DNA of 64,000 bases from an uncultured Ectothiorhodospiraceae bacterium (GTDB lineage Bacteria > Pseudomonadota > Gammaproteobacteria > Nitrococcales > Nitrococcaceae). A program made the translations under genes and the position numbers. Where the stretch lies: assembly GCA_913055565.1 (NCBI GenBank), contig CAJXKP010000003.1, positions 46,946 through 110,945 of the forward strand. The letters are read 5' to 3'. The notes under the pieces were generated by a model. It did no database searches. It was not told the origin of the DNA and saw only the letters and a list, made by a program, of their open reading frames with translations. Position 1 is the stretch's first letter. The number at the start of each line of letters is the position of its first letter. Below, piece after piece: positions 29,517 through 38,274 of the stretch.

Positions 29517-30425
29517 CTAGCCACGGGGATGATGTTCACCATGCAGGGCCTGCAGCCGCTCGCGGGCGACATGCGTATAGATCTGGGTCGTCGACAGATC
29601 GCTATGACCGAGCAACAGTTGTACCACGCGAAGATCGGCGCCGTGGTTGAGCAGATGCGTGGCGAAGGAGTGCCGCAGCGTATGCGGTGACAGCGTTCGA
29701 TGGATGCCCGCGTGACGGGCGTGCTCGCGTACCCGGTACCAGAACGCCTGTCGCGTCATGCCACCGCCCCGGCGGGTTACGAATAGCGCCGATGACTGCC
29801 CGGCCCCGAGCAAAGCCGGCCTCGCCGCGCCAACATAGGCGCCGAGCCAGGCGCTGGCCTCTTCGCCCATCGGCACCAGACGCTCCTTATTGCCCTTACC
29901 CGTAAGCCGTATCAGGCCCTGGCGACTGTTCACGCCATCCACGGGGAGGCTGACGAGCTCGCTCACGCGAAGCCCCGTGGCGTAGAGGAGTTCCAGCATG
30001 GTGCGATCGCGCTGCCCCAGTGGATCCGAGTCATCGGGGGCCGTCAGAAGCGATTCCACCTCGGCCTCGGTGAGCGCATGCGGTAAGGGGCGCCCCACAC
30101 GCGGTCGTTCAACATTAGCGCTCGGATCGGTTCGCAACCGACCCTCCCGCACCTGATGGCGATAGAACCGCCGCAACGATGACAGCAACCGCGAGGTCGT
30201 CCGTGCCTGGGCACCGGCTCGGACCCGATCGGCCAGATACGCGAGCAACTGCTCGCGGCCCGCGACCATAAGGCTCGCGTCGCGCTCGGCCAGCCACTGC
30301 GCGTAGCCCCGCAGGTCGGCGCGGTAGGCGGCCAGGGTATTGCCGGCCAAACCCACCTCGAGCCACAGCGCCTCTAGGAACTGCTCGATGCAATCGTCAT
30401 CCACGGCCGCGGGTTTAGCCGCCAT
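29517..30425 (-). CDS. xerD: Site-specific tyrosine recombinase XerD
   Basis: XerD acts with XerC at dif to resolve chromosome dimers at division. The 302-residue protein has an N-terminal SAM-like core-binding domain (about 10-90) and a C-terminal catalytic domain. The catalytic set is complete: Arg in [12 protein letters not shown], Lys in [22 protein letters not shown] (HxxR), [16 protein letters not shown] (His and nucleophile Tyr). The position next to dsbC identifies it as XerD rather than XerC. The start overlaps the end of the SPFH-protein gene by 11 bases. Confidence 0.95.
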   Translation of the reverse strand: MAAKPAAVDDDCIEQFLEALWLEVGLAGNTLAAYRADLRGYAQWLAERDASLMVAGREQLLAYLADRVRAGAQARTTSRLLSSLRRFYRHQVREGRLRTDPSANVERPRVGRPLPHALTEAEVESLLTAPDDSDPLGQRDRTMLELLYATGLRVSELVSLPVDGVNSRQGLIRLTGKGNKERLVPMGEEASAWLGAYVGAARPALLGAGQSSALFVTRRGGGMTRQAFWYRVREHARHAGIHRTLSPHTLRHSFATHLLNHGADLRVVQLLLGHSDLSTTQIYTHVARERLQALHGEHHPRG

Positions 30426-31176
30426 GGCTCGCGGCCTGGGTCGCTTGCAGGCTGCGCATCAGATCCATGGGCACCGGGAAGACGATGGTCGAGGCATTGT
30501 CGACGGAGATATCCGATAGGGTCTGGAGATAGCGCAACTGGATGGCCTGGGGGTTGCGCGCCATGACGTCGGCGGCGTCGGTGAGCTTCTCGGAGGCCTG
30601 GAGCTCGCCCTCGGCATGAATGACCTTGGCGCGACGATTACGCTCCGCCTCGGCCTGCCGAGCGATGGCGCGGATCATGGACTCATCGAGATCGACATGC
30701 TTGATCTCGACATTGGTGACCTTAATGCCCCAGGCATCCGTGGCGTCGTCCAGGATGCGCTGGATCTCGAGGTTCAACCGCTCCCGCTCGGCGAGCATCT
30801 GATCGAGGTCGTGCTGCCCGAGAACGGAGCGCAGGGTCGTCTGAGCCAACTGGCTGGTAGCCATCCGAAAGTCCTCGACATGGATGATCGCGCGCTCAGG
30901 GTCCACGATCCTGAAGTACAGCACCGCGTTAACCTTGACCGAGACGTTATCGCGCGAGATGACATCCTGACTCGGGACATCGAACGTAATCAGACGCAGG
31001 TCGACCCGTACCGACTTTTGAATCACCGGGATGACGAGGCGCAGCCCCGGGCCCTTGACCGTCTGAAACCGGCCCAGCAGGAAGACGACACCCCGCTCGT
31101 ATTCCCGGAATACCCGCAATGATGCGGCCAGCAGCGCTACCACCGCCGCCGCGACCAGACCAATCGTGATCCACAT
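30415..31176 (-). CDS. SPFH/stomatin-family membrane protein (slipin)
   Basis: The 253-residue protein has an N-terminal hydrophobic segment (about 1-21) followed by an SPFH domain, starting [23 protein letters not shown] and containing [20 protein letters not shown] coiled-coil C-terminal region rich in Ala and Glu, with [19 protein letters not shown], completes it. This is the prokaryotic stomatin/slipin pattern, forming membrane microdomain scaffolds. Such proteins often pair with an NfeD protein, but none is adjacent here. GGAGG lies six bases before the ATG. The end overlaps the xerD start. Confidence 0.92.
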   Translation of the reverse strand: MWITIGLVAAAVVALLAASLRVFREYERGVVFLLGRFQTVKGPGLRLVIPVIQKSVRVDLRLITFDVPSQDVISRDNVSVKVNAVLYFRIVDPERAIIHVEDFRMATSQLAQTTLRSVLGQHDLDQMLAERERLNLEIQRILDDATDAWGIKVTNVEIKHVDLDESMIRAIARQAEAERNRRAKVIHAEGELQASEKLTDAADVMARNPQAIQLRYLQTLSDISVDNASTIVFPVPMDLMRSLQATQAASHGG

Positions 31177-31252
31177 AGCATCCTCCGCCGAGTGTTATAG
31201 GCTGCCATGTTAGCCTACGACCGTAGCGGCCGACAGGTCTTAGTACATCGCT

Positions 31253-32320
31253 GTGACCCAGCCCACACCGGACACATTGCTTGCCTACTGTCGCCAAGGC
31301 TTCGAGGGCGAACTGGCAGCCGAGCTCAGCGATCAGGTGGCCTCCCTAGGGGTTGCGAGCTATTGCCGGGCGGCTGAGGGCAGTGGCTACGTTAGCTGCC
31401 ATTGTATCGACGGTGACGCCGCCGCGATCTGGCGCCAGCTCCCCTGGCGCGAACTGGTCTTCGCGCGTCAACTAACATGGCGGCTGGCCCAGGTTACCGA
31501 GCTCCCCGCTAACAACCGCGCGGAACCCCTCGCCGACTGCGTGGCGGGGCACGTAGACGCCGTCAGCCAGCTGTGGCTGGAACACCCCGACACCAACGCG
31601 GGTAAGCAGTTATCACGCTTCTGCCGACGCTTTACGGCGCCGCTCCAGCGCGCCTTGAGGCAGCGCGGGGTCGTGACCGATGAGCCCGGGGCGTGCCGCC
31701 TCCACCTATTCTTCACCGACTCAACGAGCGCCGATATTGCGGTTAGCGAGCCCAGCAATAGCGCGCCCTGGCCGATGGGCACCCCCCGCCTGCGGCGCCC
31801 GCGCCAAGCGCCGTCGCGCTCAACGCTGAAGCTCGATGAGGCGATACAGACCTTTATGGACGCCGGTGAGCGCGAGCGCTGGATCCGGCCAGGCATGACC
31901 GCGGTGGATCTCGGGGCGGCCCCCGGGGGCTGGACCTGGCAGCTCGTCCAGCGCCACATCGCCGTCACGGCTGTGGATAACGGGCCGCTCGATGCCGATC
32001 TCATGACCTCGGGCCTGGTGGAGCATGTACTAGCCGACGGCTTTCGGTATCGACCACCCCGGCCCGTGGACTGGTTGGTATGTGACATCGTCGAGCAGCC
32101 CCGGCGCGTCTTCGATCTCGTGATCAGCTGGTTGGAGCGTGGCGATTGCAGCGCTGCCATCGCTAACCTCAAGCTCCCCATGAAACAGCGCCGCGACACG
32201 GTACGCGATGCCCTGGCTCGACTTCAGGCTTCCCCGGTCGCCCACTCCCGGCGATGCGGTGCCAAGCAGCTCTATCACGACCGCGAGGAGGTGACACTGT
32301 TCGTGGCACCGACCGGCTAG
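31253..32320 (+). CDS. rlmM: 23S rRNA (cytidine-2'-O)-methyltransferase RlmM
   Basis: RlmM methylates C2498 of 23S rRNA. The 355-residue protein has an N-terminal THUMP-like part (LAYCRQGFEGELAAELSDQ and LPWRELVFARQLTW) and a C-terminal Rossmann methyltransferase domain. That domain has the AdoMet motif TAVDLGAAPGGWTWQL and the region VDWLVCDIVEQPRRV to ANLKLPMKQR, which carries the K-D-K-E type catalytic residues. The start is GTG at 31253. The ribosome binding site is weak, but the first residues align with E. coli RlmM. It is divergent from the SPFH gene. Confidence 0.94.
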   Translation: MTQPTPDTLLAYCRQGFEGELAAELSDQVASLGVASYCRAAEGSGYVSCHCIDGDAAAIWRQLPWRELVFARQLTWRLAQVTELPANNRAEPLADCVAGHVDAVSQLWLEHPDTNAGKQLSRFCRRFTAPLQRALRQRGVVTDEPGACRLHLFFTDSTSADIAVSEPSNSAPWPMGTPRLRRPRQAPSRSTLKLDEAIQTFMDAGERERWIRPGMTAVDLGAAPGGWTWQLVQRHIAVTAVDNGPLDADLMTSGLVEHVLADGFRYRPPRPVDWLVCDIVEQPRRVFDLVISWLERGDCSAAIANLKLPMKQRRDTVRDALARLQASPVAHSRRCGAKQLYHDREEVTLFVAPTG

Positions 32321-32337
32321 CGGGCACCCGGTCTCAT

Positions 32338-32366
32338 TTGCGAACTGTTATTAGTTGTCCTACTAT
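32338..32366 (+). promoter_or_regulatory. Predicted fbpA promoter
   Basis: TTGCGA at 32338-32343 and TACTAT at 32361-32366 are 17 bases apart, a good sigma-70 match. Transcription would start near 32373, which makes the start codon at 32398 the usable one. I saw no obvious Fur box here. Confidence 0.5.
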
Positions 32367-32397
32367 GTCGGCTAAATCTTACGTTGTGAGCCAACTG

Positions 32398-33414
32398 ATG
32401 CGCTTGCCGTCGCTATTGCTTGTAACCTTTGTTGCGCTTACCACTGCGTTTCCGGCCCAGGCTGATGGCGTCGTTAACGTCTACTCGGCGCGCAAGGAGG
32501 TCCTCATCCGACCGTTGCTGGATCGCTTCACCGAGGCCACGGGTATCGAGGTCAACCTGATTAGTGCTGATGCCGGCGCCCTGCTGCAACGACTCAAGCG
32601 CGAGGGCCGTAACACGCCGGCCGACATGCTGATCACGGTCGATGCGGGCAACCTGGTTCGCGCCAAGCAGAGCGACGTCCTGCAGCCCGTGAACAAGGCC
32701 GCTATCGATAACCATATCCCGGATGCCTACCAGGACCCGGAGGGCTTCTGGCACGGTCTATCGATGCGTGCGCGGGTCATCTTCCGCGCCAACGAGCGCG
32801 TCGAGCCCGATGCCATCGAGACCTACGAGGGGCTCGCCGACGAGCAGTGGCGAGACGACGTCTGCATCCGCTCGTCGAATAACATCTACAACCAGTCCCT
32901 GGTTGCGAGCCTCATCGCGCACCATGGCGTCGAGCGAAGCGAGGCTTGGGCCAACGGCCTGGTAGCCAACATGGCGCGGCGCCCCCAGGGCGGTGATCGC
33001 GCCCAGATTCGCGCCGTTGCCGCGGGCGAGTGCGACCTCGCTGTTGCCAACACCTACTACTACGGGCGCATGATCAAGGCCGGGGGCGACGCTGCCGAGG
33101 CCGCGGAGCAGGTCGAATTGGTCTGGCCCAATCAGTCGGGGCGCGGCGCTCACGTCAACGTCAGCGGCGCCGGCATCACCAAGCATGGACCGCACCCCGA
33201 TAACGCGGTTCGGCTATTGTCCTTCCTCCTGAACCCGGACTCGCAGCGTTGGTATGCCGAGGTGAACAACGAATATCCGGTACGCCCGGGCGTTGAGGCC
33301 ACACCCGTCGTCGCCAGCTGGGGCGAGTTCAAGGCCGATGACATCAACCTGAGCGAGCTCGGCAAGCGCAACGCCGAGGCCGTTCGGCTGATGGATCGTG
33401 CCGGCTGGCGCTAG
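32398..33414 (+). CDS. fbpA: Iron(III) ABC transporter, periplasmic binding protein FbpA/IdiA type
   Basis: This protein binds ferric iron in the periplasm and delivers it to FbpBC. The 338-residue product has a signal peptide (about 1-22, ending FPAQA) and begins the mature part with GVVNVYSARKEVLIRPLLDRF, typical of the ferric-binding family. NTYYYGRM contains the paired Tyr iron ligands, and LLSFLLNPDSQRWYAEVNNEYPVRPGV closes the family pattern. I chose the ATG at 32398, which directly gives the signal peptide; an ATG at 32365 overlaps the predicted -10. It is first of a three-gene import operon (40-base gap to fbpB). Confidence 0.93.
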   Translation: MRLPSLLLVTFVALTTAFPAQADGVVNVYSARKEVLIRPLLDRFTEATGIEVNLISADAGALLQRLKREGRNTPADMLITVDAGNLVRAKQSDVLQPVNKAAIDNHIPDAYQDPEGFWHGLSMRARVIFRANERVEPDAIETYEGLADEQWRDDVCIRSSNNIYNQSLVASLIAHHGVERSEAWANGLVANMARRPQGGDRAQIRAVAAGECDLAVANTYYYGRMIKAGGDAAEAAEQVELVWPNQSGRGAHVNVSGAGITKHGPHPDNAVRLLSFLLNPDSQRWYAEVNNEYPVRPGVEATPVVASWGEFKADDINLSELGKRNAEAVRLMDRAGWR

Positions 33415-33454
33415 CCCACACGGCTAGCCATCAAAGCGCTGGCAGTAGGGGGCC

Positions 33455-35146
33455 ATGGCGAGTCTTAACGCCGCAGCGCGTGCGGTAGGAACTGGGCGAC
33501 ATCTCTGGCGACCGGATGGGTGGGCGCTGGGCGTCGGGCTTGTCTCGCTACTCATGGCGCTGCCAATCCTAGTTGTCGCCAGCTATGCCCTACACCCGGG
33601 TAACGAGGTATGGGCCCATCTGGTCGATACCGTTCTCGTTGACTACATCACCAACTCACTGCTCCTCGCCGCGGGTGTGGGCGTCGGGACACTGACCATC
33701 GGTGTCGGCACGGCCTGGCTGACCGTGATGTGCGAGTTCCCCTTTCGGCGGAACCTCGCCTGGCTGGTTCTGCTACCCATGGCCATGCCGGCCTATATCA
33801 TCGCCTACACCTACACCGGCATCCTGGAGTTCGCTGGGCCGGTCCAAGACACGCTAAGGGCCTGGACCGGCTGGCAGCACGGCGATTACTGGTTCCCGCC
33901 AGTTCGTTCCCTGGGCGGCGCCATCGTCATGCTGACCTTGGTGCTCTACCCCTACATCTATCTCCTCGCGAGGGCGGCCTTCATTGAGCAGTGCGTGTGC
34001 GTCCTCGAGGTCGCGCGCACGCTAGGACTGGGGCCCTTCGCGGTCTTCCGGCGGGTCGCCCTGCCGTTGGCCCGCCCCGCCATCGTTACGGGACTAACCT
34101 TGGTACTCATGGAGACGCTCGCGGATTTCGGCACCGTCAAGTATTTCGGCGTGAGCACCTTCACCACCGGTATCTTTCGCACCTGGTTCGGGCTCGGCGA
34201 CCAGGCCGCGGCCGCACAGCTCAGTGCGGTGCTGCTCGCCTTCGTCTTTAGCCTCATCCTGCTTGAGCGATGGTCACGGCGTCAGCGCTCCTACCATCAC
34301 ACCGGGCACGCCTATCAGGCCCTACCGACCTACCACCTTCAAGGCGCGCGACGCTACGGTGCCACTGCCGCCTGCGCCCTACCGGTCCTCCTCGGCTTCG
34401 CCATCCCGGCCGGGCAGCTCGCCGTTTGGTCATGGCAGACCGCACCCGCTCAGCTCAGCGGCCCATTCCCGCAACTCGTCGCTAATACCGTCACCCTGGC
34501 CGGGATTACGTCGGTACTGGCCGTCGCTCTGGCCCTGCTGCTGGGCTACGGGCGGCGTCTGCGACGCGGCGCGCTAGTGCGCGCTGCTGTACGCATTGCC
34601 GGCCTGGGCTATGCGGTACCCGGCACGGTGATCGCGGTCGGGGTCATCATCCCCTTAGCCTGGCTGGACAATACGATCGATGGCCTCAGCCGGGACTACC
34701 TCGGCCTATCCACAGGGCTAATCCTCAGCGGCACGCTCGTCGCCCTCGTCTTCGCCTACTTGGTACGCTTCCTGGCGGTGTCGCTGCAGACCGTCGAGGC
34801 CGCCCTAACCAAGGTAAGCATCCATGTCGACGATACCGCGCGCTCGCTGGGGGCGACGCCGATGCGGCTATTGCGCCGCCTCCATTTACCGCTGCTGCGC
34901 GGCAGTCTATTCACCGCTGGCCTGCTGGTGTTCGTGGATGTGCTCAAGGAGTTGCCCGCGACCATGATCCTGCGCCCGTTCGACTTCAACACCCTCGCCG
35001 TTCGCACCTTCGAGCTGGCCAGCGATGAACAGCTGGCCGCCGCCGCCCCCGCCGCGCTGGCCATTGCCCTGACCGGTATCGGCCCGGTTGTGCTGTTATC
35101 GCGTTCCATCGCCCACTCGCGGCCGGGGCATCGCAAGCATGCTTGA
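33455..35146 (+). CDS. fbpB: Iron(III) ABC transporter, permease FbpB
   Basis: FbpB is the inner-membrane channel of the importer. The 563-residue protein is a fused double permease with about 12 transmembrane helices. Each half carries an EAA-like loop that contacts the ATPase: LEVARTLGLGPFAVFRRVALPLARPAI in the first half and DDTARSLGATPMRLLRRLHLPLLR in the second. The single fused form is normal for FbpB. The stop codon overlaps the fbpC start by eight bases, so the two are translationally coupled. Confidence 0.93.
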   Translation: MASLNAAARAVGTGRHLWRPDGWALGVGLVSLLMALPILVVASYALHPGNEVWAHLVDTVLVDYITNSLLLAAGVGVGTLTIGVGTAWLTVMCEFPFRRNLAWLVLLPMAMPAYIIAYTYTGILEFAGPVQDTLRAWTGWQHGDYWFPPVRSLGGAIVMLTLVLYPYIYLLARAAFIEQCVCVLEVARTLGLGPFAVFRRVALPLARPAIVTGLTLVLMETLADFGTVKYFGVSTFTTGIFRTWFGLGDQAAAAQLSAVLLAFVFSLILLERWSRRQRSYHHTGHAYQALPTYHLQGARRYGATAACALPVLLGFAIPAGQLAVWSWQTAPAQLSGPFPQLVANTVTLAGITSVLAVALALLLGYGRRLRRGALVRAAVRIAGLGYAVPGTVIAVGVIIPLAWLDNTIDGLSRDYLGLSTGLILSGTLVALVFAYLVRFLAVSLQTVEAALTKVSIHVDDTARSLGATPMRLLRRLHLPLLRGSLFTAGLLVFVDVLKELPATMILRPFDFNTLAVRTFELASDEQLAAAAPAALAIALTGIGPVVLLSRSIAHSRPGHRKHA

Positions 35147-36179
35147 GCTGGAATCCCTATCGGTGGACTACGGCACCCAAAGAGCGGTCCAGGACCTATC
35201 GATCAACCTGACACCCGGCCAGATCGGCTGCCTCATCGGGCCGAGCGGCTGCGGCAAAACCACCGTACTGCGCGCCATCGGCGGTTTCGAGCGGCCGACT
35301 ACAGGGCGCATTAGGCTGGGCGGCCGCGTTGTAAGCACTCCGGATCATATCGTAGCCCCCGAGGAGCGGCGTATCGGCATGGTCTTCCAGGACCTGGCAC
35401 TGTTCCCGCATCTCACCGTCGCGCGCAACATCGGCTTCGGCCTCCATCGCTACAGCCGAGACCAGCGCCGCCGCCGTATCGCAGGGCTACTGGAGCTCAC
35501 GGGCTTGGAGGGTATGGACCAGGCCTACCCGCACGAGCTATCGGGCGGTCAGCAGCAGCGCGTTGCGGTGGCGCGCGCCATGGCACCGCGCCCCACGATC
35601 ATGCTCCTGGATGAGCCATTCTCAAGCCTCGACCCCGAGCTGCGCGAATCCCTGCCGCGGGAATTGCGCGAGATCTTCCGGGGGGACGGCATTACGGTGC
35701 TACAAGTCACCCACGATCAACCCGAGGCCTTCGCCATGGCGGATGAGATCGGGGTACTCCGTGCCGGGGCCCTGGAACAGTGGGATACCGCCTACGCCTT
35801 GTATCACATGCCTCAGACGCGTTTCGTCGCCGACTTCATCGGCGAGGGGATCATGCTGCCTGGCGAGGTTATCGACGAGCGCCATATCGATACCGAACTC
35901 GGCCACGTTCGAACCCGTATTCCGGAACAATGCTCCGCTGGCAGCGCCGTAGATGTCCTGCTGCGCCCCGACGACATCCAGCACGATGATGACAGCGCCG
36001 TTAAGGCCCGCGTCGTGGACCGCACGTTCCGCGGGGCCCAGTTCCTCTACACCCTCGCGCTGGACAGCGGCCGTCGGGTCCTATGCCTCGCCGCTAGCCA
36101 TCACGACCATCCACCCGGCGAGTACATCGGTATCCGCCCGGAACTCGATCACGTGGTGGTTTTCCCCGGAACGGCCTAA
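35139..36179 (+). CDS. fbpC: Iron(III) ABC transporter, ATP-binding protein FbpC
   Basis: FbpC hydrolyses ATP to power ferric iron uptake. The 346-residue protein has Walker A GPSGCGKTTVL (about 35-45), the Q-loop VFQDLALFPH, the signature LSGGQQQRVAVARAMA, Walker B IMLLDEPFSSLD, and the H-loop in VTHDQPEAF. A C-terminal TOBE-like domain (about 255-346) has the family segment VDVLLRPDDIQ. The ATG at 35139 overlaps the fbpB stop. The gene ends four bases into the convergent lipoprotein gene. Confidence 0.93.
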   Translation: MLELESLSVDYGTQRAVQDLSINLTPGQIGCLIGPSGCGKTTVLRAIGGFERPTTGRIRLGGRVVSTPDHIVAPEERRIGMVFQDLALFPHLTVARNIGFGLHRYSRDQRRRRIAGLLELTGLEGMDQAYPHELSGGQQQRVAVARAMAPRPTIMLLDEPFSSLDPELRESLPRELREIFRGDGITVLQVTHDQPEAFAMADEIGVLRAGALEQWDTAYALYHMPQTRFVADFIGEGIMLPGEVIDERHIDTELGHVRTRIPEQCSAGSAVDVLLRPDDIQHDDDSAVKARVVDRTFRGAQFLYTLALDSGRRVLCLAASHHDHPPGEYIGIRPELDHVVVFPGTA

Positions 36180-36910
36180 TCCTGGGCTCGGCGCTCACCG
36201 ACCAGGTCAAACTCGATGGTGATGGGCTCCGCGACGCGCAGCGCACCGCCGAAGGCACTAAACGGTGTCAGTCCGAGCTGCGAGTGCCGCAGGATCAAGC
36301 GACCCTCGGCCCGGATCTGTCCGTCGCGACGTGTCACAGCGACCGGAACGGGGACGCGCGCCGTTCGATCGCGAACGCTGACCCGCAACGTGAGGATCGG
36401 GCGCGGTAACTCGCCGGTAACATCGGCCAAGGACACAGCGATGGCCGGGTAGCGCTTGGCCATGAGCAGCTCGGGCCCGAGCATATTGTCCCGCGTCCCC
36501 TCACGAGCCTGACTCGTCAAGTCGCTACCGAAGGCGCCACCCAGCGATTCCCTCACGGCCGGCGGGTCCATCTCGAGGGCTGCGACTGGGATGCGCAGAT
36601 CGAGGCGAGCATCGTCGGGCCGGTCGGCATCCAGGACGAGGGCCCCTTGCCAGTCGCGCGCCACGATGACGTGACTATGCCCCTGACGCGCCATCGGACC
36701 GGCGCGATAGATATAGGCACGTAGCTTGGATCGGGCCGGATCGAGATCATAAACGGATTCGCCCTGCGCGGCCGCGCGCTCGTAGGCCGGCGCTGGGAAC
36801 GCCGCGATCCCATCACCCCTCGGTGACGGGTTGCCGCCGTTCGTTTGGCAGCCCGTGACCATCGCCAGGATGGCGGCGTAAACGAGCCAACGACCAATGG
36901 TAAAAGCCAT
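36176..36910 (-). CDS. YceI-family lipoprotein
   Basis: The 244-residue product has a lipoprotein signal with lipobox AMVTGC (Cys about 21). After a linker comes a YceI-like domain, starting YDLDPARSKLRAYIYRAGPMARQGHSHVI and ending with RLILRHSQLGLTPFSAFGGAL. YceI domains are lipocalin-like barrels that bind isoprenoid or amphiphilic molecules. The HSH segment fits the family. I chose the ATG at 36910, which gives the lipobox directly; the longer frame to 37048 runs into an inverted-repeat element. The ligand is unknown. Confidence 0.85.
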   Translation of the reverse strand: MAFTIGRWLVYAAILAMVTGCQTNGGNPSPRGDGIAAFPAPAYERAAAQGESVYDLDPARSKLRAYIYRAGPMARQGHSHVIVARDWQGALVLDADRPDDARLDLRIPVAALEMDPPAVRESLGGAFGSDLTSQAREGTRDNMLGPELLMAKRYPAIAVSLADVTGELPRPILTLRVSVRDRTARVPVPVAVTRRDGQIRAEGRLILRHSQLGLTPFSAFGGALRVAEPITIEFDLVGERRAQD

Positions 36911-36943
36911 ATTCGGCCAGCAATCCTCATTTTGGCCTTCGAG

Positions 36944-37048
36944 GTGGTCGCGTTGCCCCCTGCCCAGTGCGTCTGCGGCCAGGCAAGGCCGCAGTCGAGC
37001 CTGCAGGGAAGGTTTACGGCGTCCCTTGGCAGGGGGCAACGCGACCAC
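36944..37048. repeat. 105-bp element with perfect 21-bp inverted arms
   Basis: The arms at 36944-36964 and 37028-37048 are exact inverse copies over 21 bases (outer bases GTGGTCGCG... and ...CGCGACCAC). The 63-base centre contains a second perfect hairpin, CTGCGGCC at 36973-36980 with GGCCGCAG at 36987-36994. It lies in the gap between the divergent yceI-like gene and hisC. The sequence is unrelated to the MITE-like elements at 22411 and 44601. It resembles a REP/BIME-type or small non-autonomous element. Confidence 0.75.
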
Positions 37049-37138
37049 GCGCCCTCCTGGGGATTACATAATCAGAATTGCTGATGTCCGGCTCCCGCGC
37101 TATGACACCGCGCCCTACCCGGTCTAAGATAGCGGGCC

Positions 37139-38263
37139 ATGCCGCTACACACCAGCGAGAGATCCATGCATTACGAGCGCGATGCCATCCAGGACATGGC
37201 CGGCTACACCCCCGGTGAGCAGCCCGACTCCGGGGATGCCATAAAGCTCAACACCAATGAGAACCCCTACCCGCCACCCGAGGGTGTTACGGCGGCGCTG
37301 CGCGAGATCCCAGCGGAGGCCCTGCGTCGCTATCCGTCGCCGTCGTCGGCGGAGTTCCGAGCCATGGCCGCTGAGGTCCATAACCTAGCCAGCGAGCAGA
37401 TCGTTACCACCAACGGTGGCGACGAACTATTGCGGCTGGCGATTACCACCTTCGTCGAGCCCGGCAGGCCCATCGGGGTCGCGGACCCCAGCTACTCGCT
37501 CTACCCGGTGCTGGCGGCCATCAACGACTCACCCGTGATCCGTGTGCCGCTGGCCGATAGCTGGCGGCCGCCCTCGGATTTCGCGCAACGGCTCAATGAC
37601 CAGGGCGCCGCCCTGGCCTTCCTCGTTAATCCCCATGCTCCCTCGGGGTGCCTCCTCGACGCCGATACCATTGCGGCCATCGCCGAGCGCTTCCACGGCG
37701 TGCTCGTGCTCGATGAGGCCTATGTCGACTTCGTGGATCCCAGCCACGGGCACGATATACCCTCGCTGTTGGATCGACAGGACAACCTGCTGGTGTTGCG
37801 GACCATGAGCAAGGGCTATTCCCTCGCCGGCCTGCGACTCGGCTACGGGCTCGCGGCGCCGGGGCTCATCGAGCCCATGGCCGCCAAGACGCGGGATAGC
37901 TACAGCGTGGATGCCGTCGCCGAGCGCCTCGGTATCGCTGCCTTGGCCTATCGCCAAGAAGCGGCCAAGACCTGGCAGGCCGTACGCCACGAGCGCGAGC
38001 GCCTGCGCCGTGAGCTCGCCAAACGCGGCATGGCGGCCGATCCAAGCGAGGCGAATTTCGTCCTTGCCAGCGTGCCATCGCGCCTCGCTGGCGGTGCCGC
38101 CGCTCTGTATCAGGGCCTGCGTGAGCGCAACATCCTGGTGCGCCATTTCGAACACGAGCGGCTACACAGCAGCCTACGCATCACCTTGGGGACGCCGGAC
38201 CAGAATGACCGGCTCCTCGCGGGGATCGACGATGTGCTGCGACACGGCGCCCACAGCGCCTGA
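37139..38263 (+). CDS. hisC: Histidinol-phosphate aminotransferase
   Basis: HisC is a PLP-dependent aminotransferase of histidine synthesis. The 374-residue protein has the fold-type I features KLNTNENPYPPPEG, the GGDELL segment, NPHAPSGCLLD, VLDEAYVDF and the PLP lysine in RTMSKGYSLAGLRLGYGLA. FEHERLHSSLRITLGTPDQND closes it. Two starts are possible: ATG at 37139, or ATG at 37166 (MHYERDAIQ) which has GAGAG six bases upstream and fits the family N-terminus better. The gene stands apart from other his genes in the window. Related enzymes can also use aromatic substrates. Confidence 0.92.
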   Translation: MPLHTSERSMHYERDAIQDMAGYTPGEQPDSGDAIKLNTNENPYPPPEGVTAALREIPAEALRRYPSPSSAEFRAMAAEVHNLASEQIVTTNGGDELLRLAITTFVEPGRPIGVADPSYSLYPVLAAINDSPVIRVPLADSWRPPSDFAQRLNDQGAALAFLVNPHAPSGCLLDADTIAAIAERFHGVLVLDEAYVDFVDPSHGHDIPSLLDRQDNLLVLRTMSKGYSLAGLRLGYGLAAPGLIEPMAAKTRDSYSVDAVAERLGIAALAYRQEAAKTWQAVRHERERLRRELAKRGMAADPSEANFVLASVPSRLAGGAAALYQGLRERNILVRHFEHERLHSSLRITLGTPDQNDRLLAGIDDVLRHGAHSA

Positions 38264-38274
38264 CGGCTCGCGCC

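Noticed and set aside
32254..32397. Longer N-terminus of fbpA from 32254
   Set aside because: It overlaps the end of rlmM and the predicted promoter, and the signal peptide begins only at the ATG at 32398.
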